NCBI GenBank assembly: GCA_937975655.1
Contig: CALJTZ010000390.1
Location: 1-19,980 of the forward strand
Direction of reading: 5' to 3'
Length of the DNA stretch: 19,980 nt
DNA from: an uncultured Synechococcus sp.
Lineage (GTDB): Bacteria > Cyanobacteriota > Cyanobacteriia > PCC-6307 > Cyanobiaceae
Shown here: in pieces, positions 1-6,735 of the stretch
Layout of the letters: every line of letters starts with the position of its first letter
Position numbering within the stretch: the first letter of the stretch is position 1
Notes under the pieces: generated by a model
Told to the model about the DNA's origin: nothing
Seen by the model: the letters and a program-made list of their open reading frames with translations, nothing else
Database searches by the model: none
Program-made: the position numbers and the translations under genes

Positions 1-57
1 GGCGTCCTTAACCGCCTGGAATTCATCGCAAACAAACTGCCTGTGAATGGGCAATAA
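1..57 (+). CDS. 3' end of an unidentified inserted or flanking gene (partial)
   Basis: From base 1 the plus strand reads an open frame ending in a TAA at 55-57, with the last residues LEFIANKLPVNGQ. Composition is more AT-rich than the terminase DNA just beyond it, and the amino-acid pattern is protein-like. The stop lies only a few bases before the point where recognisable terminase coding resumes on the other strand. That placement would fit the C-terminus of a transposase or cargo gene of an inserted element, but 18 residues cannot identify a family. It could also be chance, or a chimeric assembly join. Low confidence. Confidence 0.3.
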   Translation, partial: GVLNRLEFIANKLPVNGQ

Positions 58-656
58 TCTGATGGGAGGCGGGTCTGCAGGTCCTCCACGTAGGCGTCCC
101 AGGTCTTGGCGCGGATCGTCGGGCTGTCGGCTTGCTCGCGGCCCTTGATCGGGTCGTCCACGTTCAGGAAGTCCGCCGGGAGGCCGGTGCCTTTGCCGAC
201 GCCTGCAGCCCAGAACCCACCGAGACCGCCGGCCGTCTTCCAGCGGTCCTTGCCGGTGCTGGATGGGTGCAGGCTGCCGCCGGAGGCAAGGAAGTAATCG
301 CGGGCGGCCTCGCCGAACTCTGCGGCGAGGGTTTGGGTGTTGGCGCCCTGGCCCCAGGTGCGATCAGGGTGCCGGCGGAGGAAGTACCCGGGGAGGAAGC
401 GGCTGAAGATCGTGGACTTGTAGTGCCGCGGCGGCAGTTCCACCATCAGGCGCGGGAGCTCACCATCAGCGACACGCTGGGCGATGGCCACCAGGCGATT
501 GGTGTGTCGAGTGAAAGGGAACGACGGGAAGACAGAGGCGATGTAGTCGCCGAAGGATCGGGTGTAGGGCGCCTGGGGCGTGGCGGTAGCGGTGCGTTGG
601 GCGAGTTGGGCCCGGGCCAGAGCGGCGGTGATCGGATCAGTGGCGAGGGCTGGCAT
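1..656 (-). pseudogene. terL: Large terminase subunit, N-terminal part, interrupted near position 60-66
   Basis: This gene encodes the ATPase that drives DNA into phage heads. The minus-strand frame from the ATG at 656-654 runs open off the window edge (218 codons). Residues about 75-82 read PPRHYKST, a Walker A variant of the usual PPRHGKS with Tyr in place of Gly. Residues about 163-168 (FLNVDD) are the Walker B, followed by PIKGREQADSP, typical of this family. Homology-like sequence runs to LQTRL (residue ~197). The family would then continue with a conserved strand and the nuclease domain, but the frame reads DYCPFTGSLF, in DNA of different composition. The start overlaps the stop of the upstream peptide by one base (TGATG). 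The terminase identity is fairly sure; the disruption is an inference from the abrupt change. Confidence 0.75.
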
Positions 657-799
657 CAGATGCACTCCAGCCAGATCAGTCCGCGAACGATCGTGCCGCC
701 GGTGCTATGGCACTCGATTGAGGTGTGAATCACGGCGCCAAGGCTGACGGCAGCGGCAAGGGCCAGTGCGATGGCCATGGCTAGCCGCTTGCGGGTCAC
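656..799 (-). CDS. Small Cys-containing membrane or secreted peptide (47 aa)
   Basis: This frame lies wedged between the two terminase genes. The GTG start at 799-797 overlaps the small terminase stop by four bases (GTGA), and its TGA shares one base with the terL ATG, so all three are probably translationally coupled. After a short basic N-terminus (VTRKR) comes a hydrophobic Ala/Leu-rich segment (residues ~6-25). The tail is short and carries Cys30 and Cys46 in the pattern C-x4-GGTIVRGLIWLEC. This fits a single-pass or signal-anchored peptide exported across the inner membrane, where the two cysteines could pair. Phages often carry small membrane peptides of this kind near packaging or lysis genes. 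I do not know its function, and a spanin role would be a guess. Confidence 0.6.
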   Translation of the reverse strand: MTRKRLAMAIALALAAAVSLGAVIHTSIECHSTGGTIVRGLIWLECI

Positions 800-1257
800 C
801 CTTCACCCTCGACCGGGAGCCCAAGGCCCTGGGCCTGGAGGTTCAGCAACAGGCGGGTGCGTTGTTCAGGGGTGAGGTCAGCGGATTCGATGGCGGTAAC
901 AACGGTGCCCAGGGTGCGTTGAATGGCGCGGCGTTCAGCAGCGGCATCAGACCATGTGTCGCGGGTTGAAGGGTTATGCGTCAGCCACCACTGAGCATCG
1001 CGAGGATCCAGTGATCCTGTGATGGTTTGAAGTGCTCTAATTTCTGCTATGTGCTGGCCTTCTTGAATAGCGCGCAGGAAATCCTGATGAAGCTCAGAGC
1101 CTTCACCGGCTTTGGCCTGTGTCAGCCAGCTCACAATGGTTCGGAGGGGTGTTTTGCAGGCTGTTGCGACGGTGGTAAGTGCACCGCCCTGTTCGGTGAC
1201 GGTGCGAGCAATCTCAACGTGCTCATGAGTCAGCGTCGATGGCCTACCTGCTGGCAC
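796..1257 (-). CDS. terS: Small terminase subunit-like DNA-binding protein
   Basis: The product has 153 aa. The N-terminal ~60 residues start PAGRPSTLT and continue with a helix-turn-helix-like stretch (ALTTVATACKTPLRTIVSWL), as in small terminases that recognise the packaging site. The middle has an acidic/aromatic stretch (DAQWWLTHNPSTRDTW), which is common in phage TerS proteins that end in a helical oligomerisation region. Position supports the call: it lies directly upstream of, and is coupled through a 47-aa gene to, the large terminase. The likely start is GTG at 1257-1255, with no clear Shine-Dalgarno; no closer ATG exists upstream in frame. It probably acts as an oligomer delivering phage DNA to the large subunit. 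The TerS call is by context plus HTH, not by a diagnostic motif. Confidence 0.65.
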   Translation of the reverse strand: MPAGRPSTLTHEHVEIARTVTEQGGALTTVATACKTPLRTIVSWLTQAKAGEGSELHQDFLRAIQEGQHIAEIRALQTITGSLDPRDAQWWLTHNPSTRDTWSDAAAERRAIQRTLGTVVTAIESADLTPEQRTRLLLNLQAQGLGLPVEGEG

Positions 1258-1325
1258 GTCTGATCAGGGGGTGAAGATGGGTGCAGCTTAGCCGCAGAGT
1301 GATGCGGTTGTGCAAGTGGAACGGG

Positions 1326-1559
1326 TCAGGGCAAGGCGTTGGCGATGGACTCGATGCCGCGCTCAATGATGCTGGCTGATTCGCGGACGGCTTCGGTCAG
1401 ATCGTGAAGGGCATCGTGGTGGATGCAGGCAACCACCAGTTCTGGATGACCAGCGGTGTAGCCGGCACCGAAGTTGGCGTCGATGGTGGCTCGGTACTTG
1501 TCCAGTCGGACCATGAGGTCAAACTCCCAGGAATCTGGATAAAGCGCTGGTACGGCCAT
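1326..1559 (-). CDS. Hypothetical phage protein (77 aa)
   Basis: The frame runs from the ATG at 1559-1557 to the TGA at 1328-1326, leftward, 68 bases upstream of the small terminase gene and in its orientation. The sequence is mixed alpha, with no membrane segment. A C-terminal amphipathic helix (DLTEAVRESASIIERGIESIA) follows a His-containing stretch (CIHHDALHDL). I do not recognise a family. Helical C-termini of this kind occur in small phage proteins encoded next to terminase genes, but that is a general impression. Opposite-strand frames over the same bases have less protein-like composition. It would be co-transcribed with terS and terL; no Shine-Dalgarno is evident. Confidence 0.5.
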   Translation of the reverse strand: MAVPALYPDSWEFDLMVRLDKYRATIDANFGAGYTAGHPELVVACIHHDALHDLTEAVRESASIIERGIESIANALP

Positions 1560-1636
1560 AGGTGGTGTGCGGTGGCTTCAACAGCTTAAGCGCCATCAAG
1601 TCGAAGCGGTTGCGGATCCGGGCGAGCCTGGTGGCC

Positions 1637-1684
1637 GTTACGCCGGTTACGCCGTGTTACGCCCCTGTAACGCCGGGCGTAACG
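1637..1684. repeat. GTTAC iteron cluster, left arm
   Basis: Three direct GTTACGCC-type copies start at 1637, 1646 and 1656 (9-10 bp apart, about one helical turn). Two inverted GTAACGCCG copies follow at 1667 and 1679, 11-12 bp on. The near-helical spacing would place bound proteins on one face of the DNA. Confidence 0.7.
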
Positions 1685-1765
1685 CCGAAAACGCAGGTCA
1701 GCACTGGCTTTTCCTGTTGTTGTTACGTTTTTAAGAAGAAAGAGAAGAGAAGAGAGGCATACGCG

Positions 1766-1820
1766 CCTGCGCCTGCGCCTGCACACGCGCGCACATGCGC
1801 CTGCGCATACGCGCATGTGC
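1766..1820. repeat. Alternating purine-pyrimidine tract, potential Z-DNA
   Basis: GCGCCT repeats run into a nearly uninterrupted alternation of purines and pyrimidines (CACACGCGCGCACATGCGC, then GCATACGCGCATGTGC), which also contains imperfect palindromes. Such tracts flip to left-handed DNA under negative supercoiling. The tract lies exactly between the two iteron clusters. Confidence 0.6.
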
Positions 1821-1845
1821 AAGGGGCTATCTTTTCCCCCCAGGG

Positions 1846-1910
1846 CGTAACAACGTAACACCCCAGTCACTGCAATGGATCTGGGCGTTACGCGAGGCCG
1901 TTACGTTACG
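1846..1910. repeat. GTTAC iteron cluster, right arm
   Basis: Two inverted CGTAAC copies (1846, 1854) are followed by three direct GTTACG copies (1887, 1900, 1905). This is the mirror of the left arm, which has three direct and then two inverted copies. The last copy includes the TAA stop codon of the primase-helicase gene on the minus strand. Confidence 0.7.
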
Positions 1911-4572
1911 CCTTGATCGGCAGCGAGACTGCGCGGCTGACATCAGCAATGCCACGGAAGCGGGTTACGCCAGCTTTCTGCGCATCGGGCAAACGGCTGA
2001 GCACGGTGCCCCAGTTGTGAGCCCAGGCGGTGTCGTTAAGAATGCGGTGCAGGCCTTTGGCGGTATTGGAGATCATCAAGCGATCGTTTTCGACCTTGAT
2101 GCCAATCCGCCCTAGGTGGGCATCTGCTGCGTCATGGGGAACGTCGGTGCTCTCTTGGCCGGTGGCGATGGTTTCCACCAGTTCCCACACGGTCCTGGTG
2201 ATGGTCATGTTGCGGCTGAAGACCTTGCCGCCGTTGACTTCGGTGCGCTCCACTTCAACGCGGAGCTGATGCTGAAGGATGTGCTGCAGGCAGCGTTCCT
2301 CATCGGGTTGCTCGGCGGCCTCGCGGTAGGCGGCCCAGTCGTTGTTGTCGATCAGCTGGAAAGCGTCAGATTCGGTGGCGACGGTGGTGTTCATGAGCGA
2401 CCAGGCACCGGCCAGCAAGGTGCCGTACTGATCGCCTTGGCGTTGGCTGTCAAATCGATCTGCGGCAGCGCGGCGGAACGCGGCAACGGAATCGCGGATG
2501 ATGGGAATCAGCTGAACAGAGCGCAAGATCATGCGATGGCCCAGTTCGGGAGTGATCACCCGGGTGAGGTCACGATCAAGAGCACGCCAATGGGCAACGC
2601 GCTCCTCCTTGGGCAGAAACGATGGATTGCGGAGGGTGAGTGCAGCAAAGCGTGATGCGTCGGCGCCCTGCTTGATGGCGGTGTTGATGGAGCACAGCAG
2701 GAACATGGCGCGAGCGACAAATCGTTCTGCGGTGCCATCGGCGCCACCACGACCAACGAAGCCACGGCCTGAGCTGGAAGCGACGCGGGCCAGGGAGAGG
2801 ATGTCCTGAATGCGTTTACGGTCGGCCTGTTCGTTGGATTCCGCCTCATCCATGATCACGGGCTTGGCATCAGCGCGAAGTTCTTGACGAATGGATGGCT
2901 CGGTGGTGGATCCTTCGGGCCAGAGGGCGATGTCCTGCAGGAGGGTGCCAAGAAAGCGATCGAGCAGTGCTGATTTGCCGCTGCCGGCGGCAGCGGTGAG
3001 CCAGATGTGAGGGCGCCAGGAAAGGGAACCGCAGATGGGGGCCAAAGCGGTCCAGCCGGCGATCAAGAGGCCTGAAGCGGGGACTTCCCAGAGGAAGCGC
3101 GAGGCGATGTCAAGGATTTCAGCGCCTTCCTGATCGGTCAGAGGCGAAAGGTTGGTAGGCAGGTCAATCGATGCAAGGCGCTGGTAGTGGAACTTCGACG
3201 GCGGCGGTTTCATGACGCTGTGGGCGTCACCGTCAACAATGAGGCGATCGCCAAGGTGAAGAACGGATCGGCCGTCATCCCACCAGGCACCACGACCACG
3301 GATGCGAAAGCGGTCGTAGATGCCGGCCCGAGCCTGCTGGGCGAACAGCGAGGCTTTGGCAGCGGTCCAGTTGATACCGTTTTTGGATGGGTAAAGAGCC
3401 TCCCAGTAGCCGGTTTCCGGGTGGAGAGCGAGGAGGTGCGTTTCGGTGTGGTTGCCGCGGGCGATGCGGGTGATTTGCCCGGTGGAGCTGGGCTGGTAGT
3501 AATAGGAACCGTCGTCAAACCCAAGGCAGGTGAACGGCTGATGCCGGGGAATGTCAGGGAGTTCCGGCGGTGCGGGCCGATCGGGTGGCGGCGGTGGTTC
3601 GGGTGGTGCCTCGACTGCGACAGCGAAGCGCTCAATGGCCTTGGCGGTGCGGCCTTGGGTCCAGCCCTCAGCGGCGGCATCGGCCAGATCCCAGCCGGAG
3701 GGGAGGCTTTCGGGGATTTTGACCACCACCAGGGATGCGGCGATGGGCAGCAACAGCTGTGCGAGTTTCGCCATGCACTTGCGGCCAGCATCATCGGCAT
3801 CAGGCCACAGGGTGACGGCACGGCCGGTCAGAACGGACCAATCGGCGGCGTTGATGCCACCGGTACCCCCGCACCAGGCGAGGGTGACGTGATAGGGGAA
3901 GAGGGCCTCGGCAGCATCGGCTGATTTCTCGCCCTCGCAGATCAGAACCGGTGCATCAGGGCGATCGGTGAGATCAGGGAGGCGATAGAGGGGCCTGGGC
4001 GTGGGCCAGTCGGATGCAAACCCGTCGCGGCGCGAGGGGTAGTGCCACTGGCCATCGAGCCAGGTGCGATGGACGAAGAGTTTGCCCGGTTTGGCGTCCG
4101 GGGTTTTAGGCGGTTGGGGGATGCGCTGGATCCAGAACAGCTGCTCACCGGCGGCGTTGCGGTAACACCATTGAGCGGTGGCGCGGCCAAGATCTGGAGC
4201 AGGTGCGGCGTGTGGCGGCTGGTCGGGGATGCGATGTGGCTTGCCGCGGCGTTTAGGTGTAGGGCTGCTGGGCGTGGCCACCGGCAGCCCAAGGTGTTGC
4301 TCGACTGACTGCAAGGCCTGGCGAAGATCCCAGCTGCGGACGCGCATGAGGAGATCAAGGCCAGACATGGCGCCACCCATCTGGTCCTTGCCACCGCACT
4401 GATTGCAGAAGCAACCGCCAGGGCCGTCATCGCGGTCCCAGCGGTAACGATCGGAGCCGCCGCAGGCGGGGCAGGGCTGATGTTTGTCGGTGAGCTGCTC
4501 GGGCGATAAGCCGCCAAGTTCCATCAGCAGCCGTGGCCAGTGACCGGCTGCGGCGTCGAGTGTGGTGGCCAT
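1906..4572 (-). CDS. Bifunctional phage primase-helicase
   Basis: The product has 888 aa and probably primes and unwinds DNA at the phage origin. An N-terminal zinc ribbon (C34, C37, C56, C59 in CPACGGSDRYRW...NQCG) resembles phage P4-type primases. A TOPRIM-like segment at about 208-265 has E213 in LICEGEKSAD and the acidic cluster WPDADDAGR (D258, D260, D261). After a proline-rich linker (~320-345) comes an ATPase domain of the DUF927/superfamily 3-like type: Walker A AAAGSGKS (~527-534), Walker B PVIMDEAE (~571-577), sensor-like LLCSIN and an arginine-finger-like DASRF (~638-642). The start ATG at 4572-4570 lies three bases after the stop of the ribbon-helix-helix gene. The 3' end runs into the iteron array. 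Combined primase and helicase roles are well supported by order and motifs. Confidence 0.88.
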   Translation of the reverse strand: MATTLDAAAGHWPRLLMELGGLSPEQLTDKHQPCPACGGSDRYRWDRDDGPGGCFCNQCGGKDQMGGAMSGLDLLMRVRSWDLRQALQSVEQHLGLPVATPSSPTPKRRGKPHRIPDQPPHAAPAPDLGRATAQWCYRNAAGEQLFWIQRIPQPPKTPDAKPGKLFVHRTWLDGQWHYPSRRDGFASDWPTPRPLYRLPDLTDRPDAPVLICEGEKSADAAEALFPYHVTLAWCGGTGGINAADWSVLTGRAVTLWPDADDAGRKCMAKLAQLLLPIAASLVVVKIPESLPSGWDLADAAAEGWTQGRTAKAIERFAVAVEAPPEPPPPPDRPAPPELPDIPRHQPFTCLGFDDGSYYYQPSSTGQITRIARGNHTETHLLALHPETGYWEALYPSKNGINWTAAKASLFAQQARAGIYDRFRIRGRGAWWDDGRSVLHLGDRLIVDGDAHSVMKPPPSKFHYQRLASIDLPTNLSPLTDQEGAEILDIASRFLWEVPASGLLIAGWTALAPICGSLSWRPHIWLTAAAGSGKSALLDRFLGTLLQDIALWPEGSTTEPSIRQELRADAKPVIMDEAESNEQADRKRIQDILSLARVASSSGRGFVGRGGADGTAERFVARAMFLLCSINTAIKQGADASRFAALTLRNPSFLPKEERVAHWRALDRDLTRVITPELGHRMILRSVQLIPIIRDSVAAFRRAAADRFDSQRQGDQYGTLLAGAWSLMNTTVATESDAFQLIDNNDWAAYREAAEQPDEERCLQHILQHQLRVEVERTEVNGGKVFSRNMTITRTVWELVETIATGQESTDVPHDAADAHLGRIGIKVENDRLMISNTAKGLHRILNDTAWAHNWGTVLSRLPDAQKAGVTRFRGIADVSRAVSLPIKA

Positions 4573-4575
4573 GGA

Positions 4576-4749
4576 TCAGGCCTGGCTGGCTGGGCCTTGG
4601 CGTTCGATGTCGCGGCGGATGAGCTGGCGGATGTAGGCGGCCCTGGAGCAGCCCTCGTAGGAAGCCTGCTGATCAAGGTGCTCCACGTGTGAAGCCGGGA
4701 CCTCGAGGGTGATGGCGCGTCTGCCGTCAGAAGTGGGCCAGGTGGGCAT
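4576..4749 (-). CDS. Ribbon-helix-helix DNA-binding protein (57 aa)
   Basis: The core AITLEVPASHVEHLDQQASY followed by CSRAAYIRQLIRRDIE is a textbook ribbon-helix-helix: one beta strand, then two helices with the SRAAYIR(Q)LI pattern of Arc/CopG-type proteins that bind DNA as dimers. The frame stays open further upstream, but that part overlaps the divergent promoter and reads as low-quality sequence. I therefore place the start at the ATG at 4749-4747. Three bases separate its stop from the primase-helicase start, so it is probably co-transcribed and may autoregulate the leftward replication operon or the divergent rightward one. An antitoxin role is possible in principle, but no toxin partner is adjacent. 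Confidence 0.75.
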   Translation of the reverse strand: MPTWPTSDGRRAITLEVPASHVEHLDQQASYEGCSRAAYIRQLIRRDIERQGPASQA

Positions 4750-4780
4750 GATCTGCTGTAGATGTGCGGAAAGGATAGCG

Positions 4781-4823
4781 GTGCGGTTTCGGATCTGCAC
4801 CGCTATGATGCGCCGGTCACCAC
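4781..4823 (+). promoter_or_regulatory. Promoter module copy C (diverged)
   Basis: GTGCGGTTT, then GCACCGCTATGAT at 4797-4809, then GCCGGTCACCACA. It matches, with several differences, the perfect 37-bp repeat upstream of 10627 and 16428. The -10-like hexamer TATGAT is at 4804-4809 and an ATG follows 15 bases after it. No TTGACA-like -35 element at the usual spacing is visible. Confidence 0.6.
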
Positions 4824-5027
4824 ATGCACTGCTCCATGGCCAAGCCAGCCACTGCCCGGCCCAGGCGGTGGATGCCTGCGGCTGGCACCGCAGGTCTGGC
4901 CTCTGGCCTGATGAATGGTCCCGTCGAGGACTGCCGCTGGCGCCAGGCAGCGCTCGCCTATCGGGCGGCAGCAAGCGGTGGGTGGTGGCACCCCACTACG
5001 CGCGCACGAATCAGGCCATGGCACTGA
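4824..5027 (+). CDS. Hypothetical small protein (67 aa)
   Basis: This is the first gene after promoter copy C. The conserved-looking core is in the C-terminal half (GLMNGPVEDCRWRQAALAYR followed by a Trp-rich WWHPTTRAR). The N-terminal half is basic and Pro/Ala-rich, so the true start may be the second ATG at 4836. It is probably soluble, with no membrane segment and a single Cys in the core. Its stop overlaps the start of the following membrane protein by ten bases, which points to coupled translation in the helicase operon. I recognise no family with certainty. Confidence 0.5.
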   Translation: MHCSMAKPATARPRRWMPAAGTAGLASGLMNGPVEDCRWRQAALAYRAAASGGWWHPTTRARIRPWH

Positions 5028-5182
5028 GCTTCCTCAAGTCGTTTTTGAAGGCCACGGCCATGCAGATCGTGGCGATTGCGTTTTTGGGCCTTGTTTTGTG
5101 GCTGCAGCCGTCGCATCCATGGCTGTCTTTGGTGCTGATGGTTGGCGGGATTTCGTGCGTTTGCGCGTGGGTCGCCAGATGA
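5018..5182 (+). CDS. Small two-helix membrane protein (54 aa)
   Basis: It starts MALSFLKSFLKATAMQ and has two hydrophobic segments (IVAIAFLGLVLWL and WLSLVLMVGGISCVCAWV) joined by a short polar turn (QPSHP). This is a helical hairpin in the inner membrane. The start ATG lies inside the end of the previous gene, and its TGA overlaps the helicase ATG (ATGA), so it is embedded in a coupled three-gene unit. A longer frame extends upstream but would cross the promoter module. It could be a holin- or superinfection-exclusion-like peptide, but its place among replication genes gives no direct clue. Confidence 0.6.
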   Translation: MALSFLKSFLKATAMQIVAIAFLGLVLWLQPSHPWLSLVLMVGGISCVCAWVAR

Positions 5183-6573
5183 CGACCTCAACCCTCCGCC
5201 CCTATCAGCTCCAGGCCGTGGCCGAGATCCGCGAGGCGTACCGGCAGCGCCATCGGACGGTGCTGTTCGTGCTGCCCACCGGCGGCGGCAAGACGACGAT
5301 TTTCAGCCACATCACCCGGGAAACGGCTGCGCGTGGGAATCGGGTGTGCGTGCTGGTCCACCGGGCTGAGCTGCTGCGGCAGGCCAGCGCCAGCCTGCAG
5401 GCCCTGGACGTACCGCATGGCCTGATTGCTGCGAACCGCAGCATGGACCTGTCCAAACAGGTGCAGGTCGCATCGGTGCAGACCTTGGCGCGGCGGTTGC
5501 ATCGGATCCCACGGGATTTCTTCAACCTATTGATTGTTGATGAGGCGCACCACAGCAACGCTGGAACGTGGGCGATGGTGCTGGATCACTGTCACCGCGC
5601 CCGGGTATTGGGCGTGACGGCCACGCCGTGTCGGTGTGATGGCCGGGGACTGGGCGAGTGGTACTCGGAGATGGTGCTGGGCCCCAGCCCGGCGGAGCTG
5701 ACGGATGCCGGGTTCCTAGCGCCGGCGCGGGTGCTGGCTCCGCCTGGATTCGATGCCACTGGCCTGCGGCGAAAGATGGGCGACTTCGACATGCGTCAGG
5801 CAGCCGAAATGTTGAGCGCCGGCCAGGCGATGGGTTCACCGTTGAGCCACTACCGCCAACACCTAGATGGCCGCACGGCGATTGCGTTCTGCTGCAGCGT
5901 GGCACATGCCGAGGCGGTTGCGGATCTGTTCCAGCGGAATGGCATTGCCGCGGCATCGATCGACGGGAAGATGGATGCAGCCACCCGGGAACAGCTGCTC
6001 GCCGACCTGGGCACCGGCCGGCTAAAGGTGCTGACCAGCTGCAGCCTGATTGGCGAAGGGGTGGACGTGCCCTCGGTGGCGGGCTGCATCCTGTTGCGGC
6101 CGACGCAGAGCGTGAGCCTGCACCTGCAGATGATCGGCCGCTGCTTGCGGCCCCAGGCGGGGAAGACCGCAGTGATCCTCGATCACGTGGGGAACACGCA
6201 GCGGCTGGGCCACCACCTGGAAGATCGGGAGTGGACGCTGGAGGGCACGCCGAAAAAGGACCGAGACAAGGCCCCGAGCGTGAAGGTGTGCCCAGCGTGT
6301 TTCAGCGCGATGCCCAGCGGGAAACCGAAGTGCCCGGACTGCGGCCATGAGTTTGTGCCCGAGCGGCGGGAGCTGGAGCACGTGGATGGGGAGCTGCAGG
6401 AGATAGACCATGAACACCTGAGGCGCGAGGCGAAACGCGAGCAATCTCAGGCCACGACGCTCGAGCAGCTGGTAGAGGTCGGAAAACGCCGTGGGATGAA
6501 GAACCCCCGTGGCTGGGCAAAGCACGTGCTGGCGGCCCGTCAGGCCAAGGGTCACTGGGCGGTGGTGGCGTGA
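5179..6573 (+). CDS. SF2 DEAH-box helicase with C-terminal zinc ribbon
   Basis: The product has 464 aa and is an ATP-dependent DNA helicase or translocase of the phage replication/recombination module. Motif I is PTGGGKT (33-39), after an LRPYQLQAV Q-motif-like start. Motif II is DEAH (121-124) in LLIVDEAHHSNAGTW, motif III is TATP (147-150), and motif VI is QMIGRCLRP (~316-324). A four-cysteine ribbon follows at ~371-390 (CPAC...CPDCGHEF), then a charged helical tail. The ATG at 5179 overlaps the preceding stop (ATGA), and an N-terminal extension in frame would cover two other genes. This family (UvrB/RadD-like SF2) is common in phages next to primases. Motif conservation suggests a functional enzyme; the exact DNA substrate is unknown. 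Confidence 0.9.
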   Translation: MTTSTLRPYQLQAVAEIREAYRQRHRTVLFVLPTGGGKTTIFSHITRETAARGNRVCVLVHRAELLRQASASLQALDVPHGLIAANRSMDLSKQVQVASVQTLARRLHRIPRDFFNLLIVDEAHHSNAGTWAMVLDHCHRARVLGVTATPCRCDGRGLGEWYSEMVLGPSPAELTDAGFLAPARVLAPPGFDATGLRRKMGDFDMRQAAEMLSAGQAMGSPLSHYRQHLDGRTAIAFCCSVAHAEAVADLFQRNGIAAASIDGKMDAATREQLLADLGTGRLKVLTSCSLIGEGVDVPSVAGCILLRPTQSVSLHLQMIGRCLRPQAGKTAVILDHVGNTQRLGHHLEDREWTLEGTPKKDRDKAPSVKVCPACFSAMPSGKPKCPDCGHEFVPERRELEHVDGELQEIDHEHLRREAKREQSQATTLEQLVEVGKRRGMKNPRGWAKHVLAARQAKGHWAVVA

Positions 6574-6594
6574 CCGTGCTTACGGTGATCTGAC
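6574..6594 (+). terminator. Inverted repeat after the helicase gene
   Basis: ACCGT-GCTT-ACGGT directly follows the helicase stop, giving a 5-bp stem and a 4-base loop. No T-tract follows, so it is a weak terminator candidate or an operator; the arms resemble the 9506-9516 palindrome. Confidence 0.3.
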
Positions 6595-6609
6595 CCGCCC
6601 CGCCCTCTG

Positions 6610-6735
6610 GTGCTGCGCCTGTTCCTCGACTTCCTGACCCGCCAGGCCTTCAAGGCACCTGGCGGTCCTGTCGCCTGCACCGAGGCCACGGCAGCCGAGG
6701 ATGAGGAACTGCTGGCCGGCGTGACCGTGTCCTAA
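6610..6735 (+). CDS. Possible small protein (41 aa), GTG start
   Basis: The frame VLRLFLDFLTRQAFKAP... ends in AAEDEELLAGVTVS and fills the space between the helicase and the convergent thyX gene, overlapping thyX's 3' end by four bases. Codon third positions are strongly G/C, like the neighbouring genes, and the acidic tail EDEELLAGV looks protein-like and not random. It lacks an ATG and a convincing ribosome-binding site. The ending loosely resembles small AbrB/PrlF-type antitoxins, but I would not assign that. It may also be the remnant of a longer gene. Confidence 0.4.
   Translation: MLRLFLDFLTRQAFKAPGGPVACTEATAAEDEELLAGVTVS

Larger units (their letters stand above)
1560..1905. other. 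Gene-free repeat-rich region, candidate replication origin
   Basis: No convincing gene is present; the open frames here are low-complexity translations of repeats. The region contains eleven copies of a GTTAC core, the last reaching 1910. Forward copies are at 1637, 1646, 1656, 1722, 1887, 1900 and 1905. Inverted copies (GTAAC) are at 1667, 1679, 1847 and 1855. Between the two clusters lie a purine-only run (about 1731-1757, AAGAAGAAAGAGAAG) and an alternating purine-pyrimidine tract (about 1766-1820, CACGCGCGCACATGCGC). Iterons next to an easily melted or non-B DNA segment, beside a primase-helicase gene, are the usual anatomy of a phage or plasmid origin. Origin function is inferred. Confidence 0.55.

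Noticed and set aside
132..728. Plus-strand 198-aa open frame
   Set aside because: It is antisense to the terminase and the 47-aa peptide, which have clear motifs and coupled starts; the frame is a GC-rich shadow.
1766..1820. Possible CRISPR array in the GCGCCT/GCGCAT repeats
   Set aside because: Repeat units are too short and contiguous, with no unique spacers and no cas genes; the iterons are also only 5-8 bp.
1562..1870. Open frames on both strands of the repeat region (98 and 94 aa)
   Set aside because: They translate into VTP/CACA/ARAR-type low complexity produced by the DNA repeats, not by protein selection.
3187..3924. Plus-strand 245-aa open frame
   Set aside because: It lies antisense to the primase-helicase; Gly/Val-rich composition typical of shadow frames.
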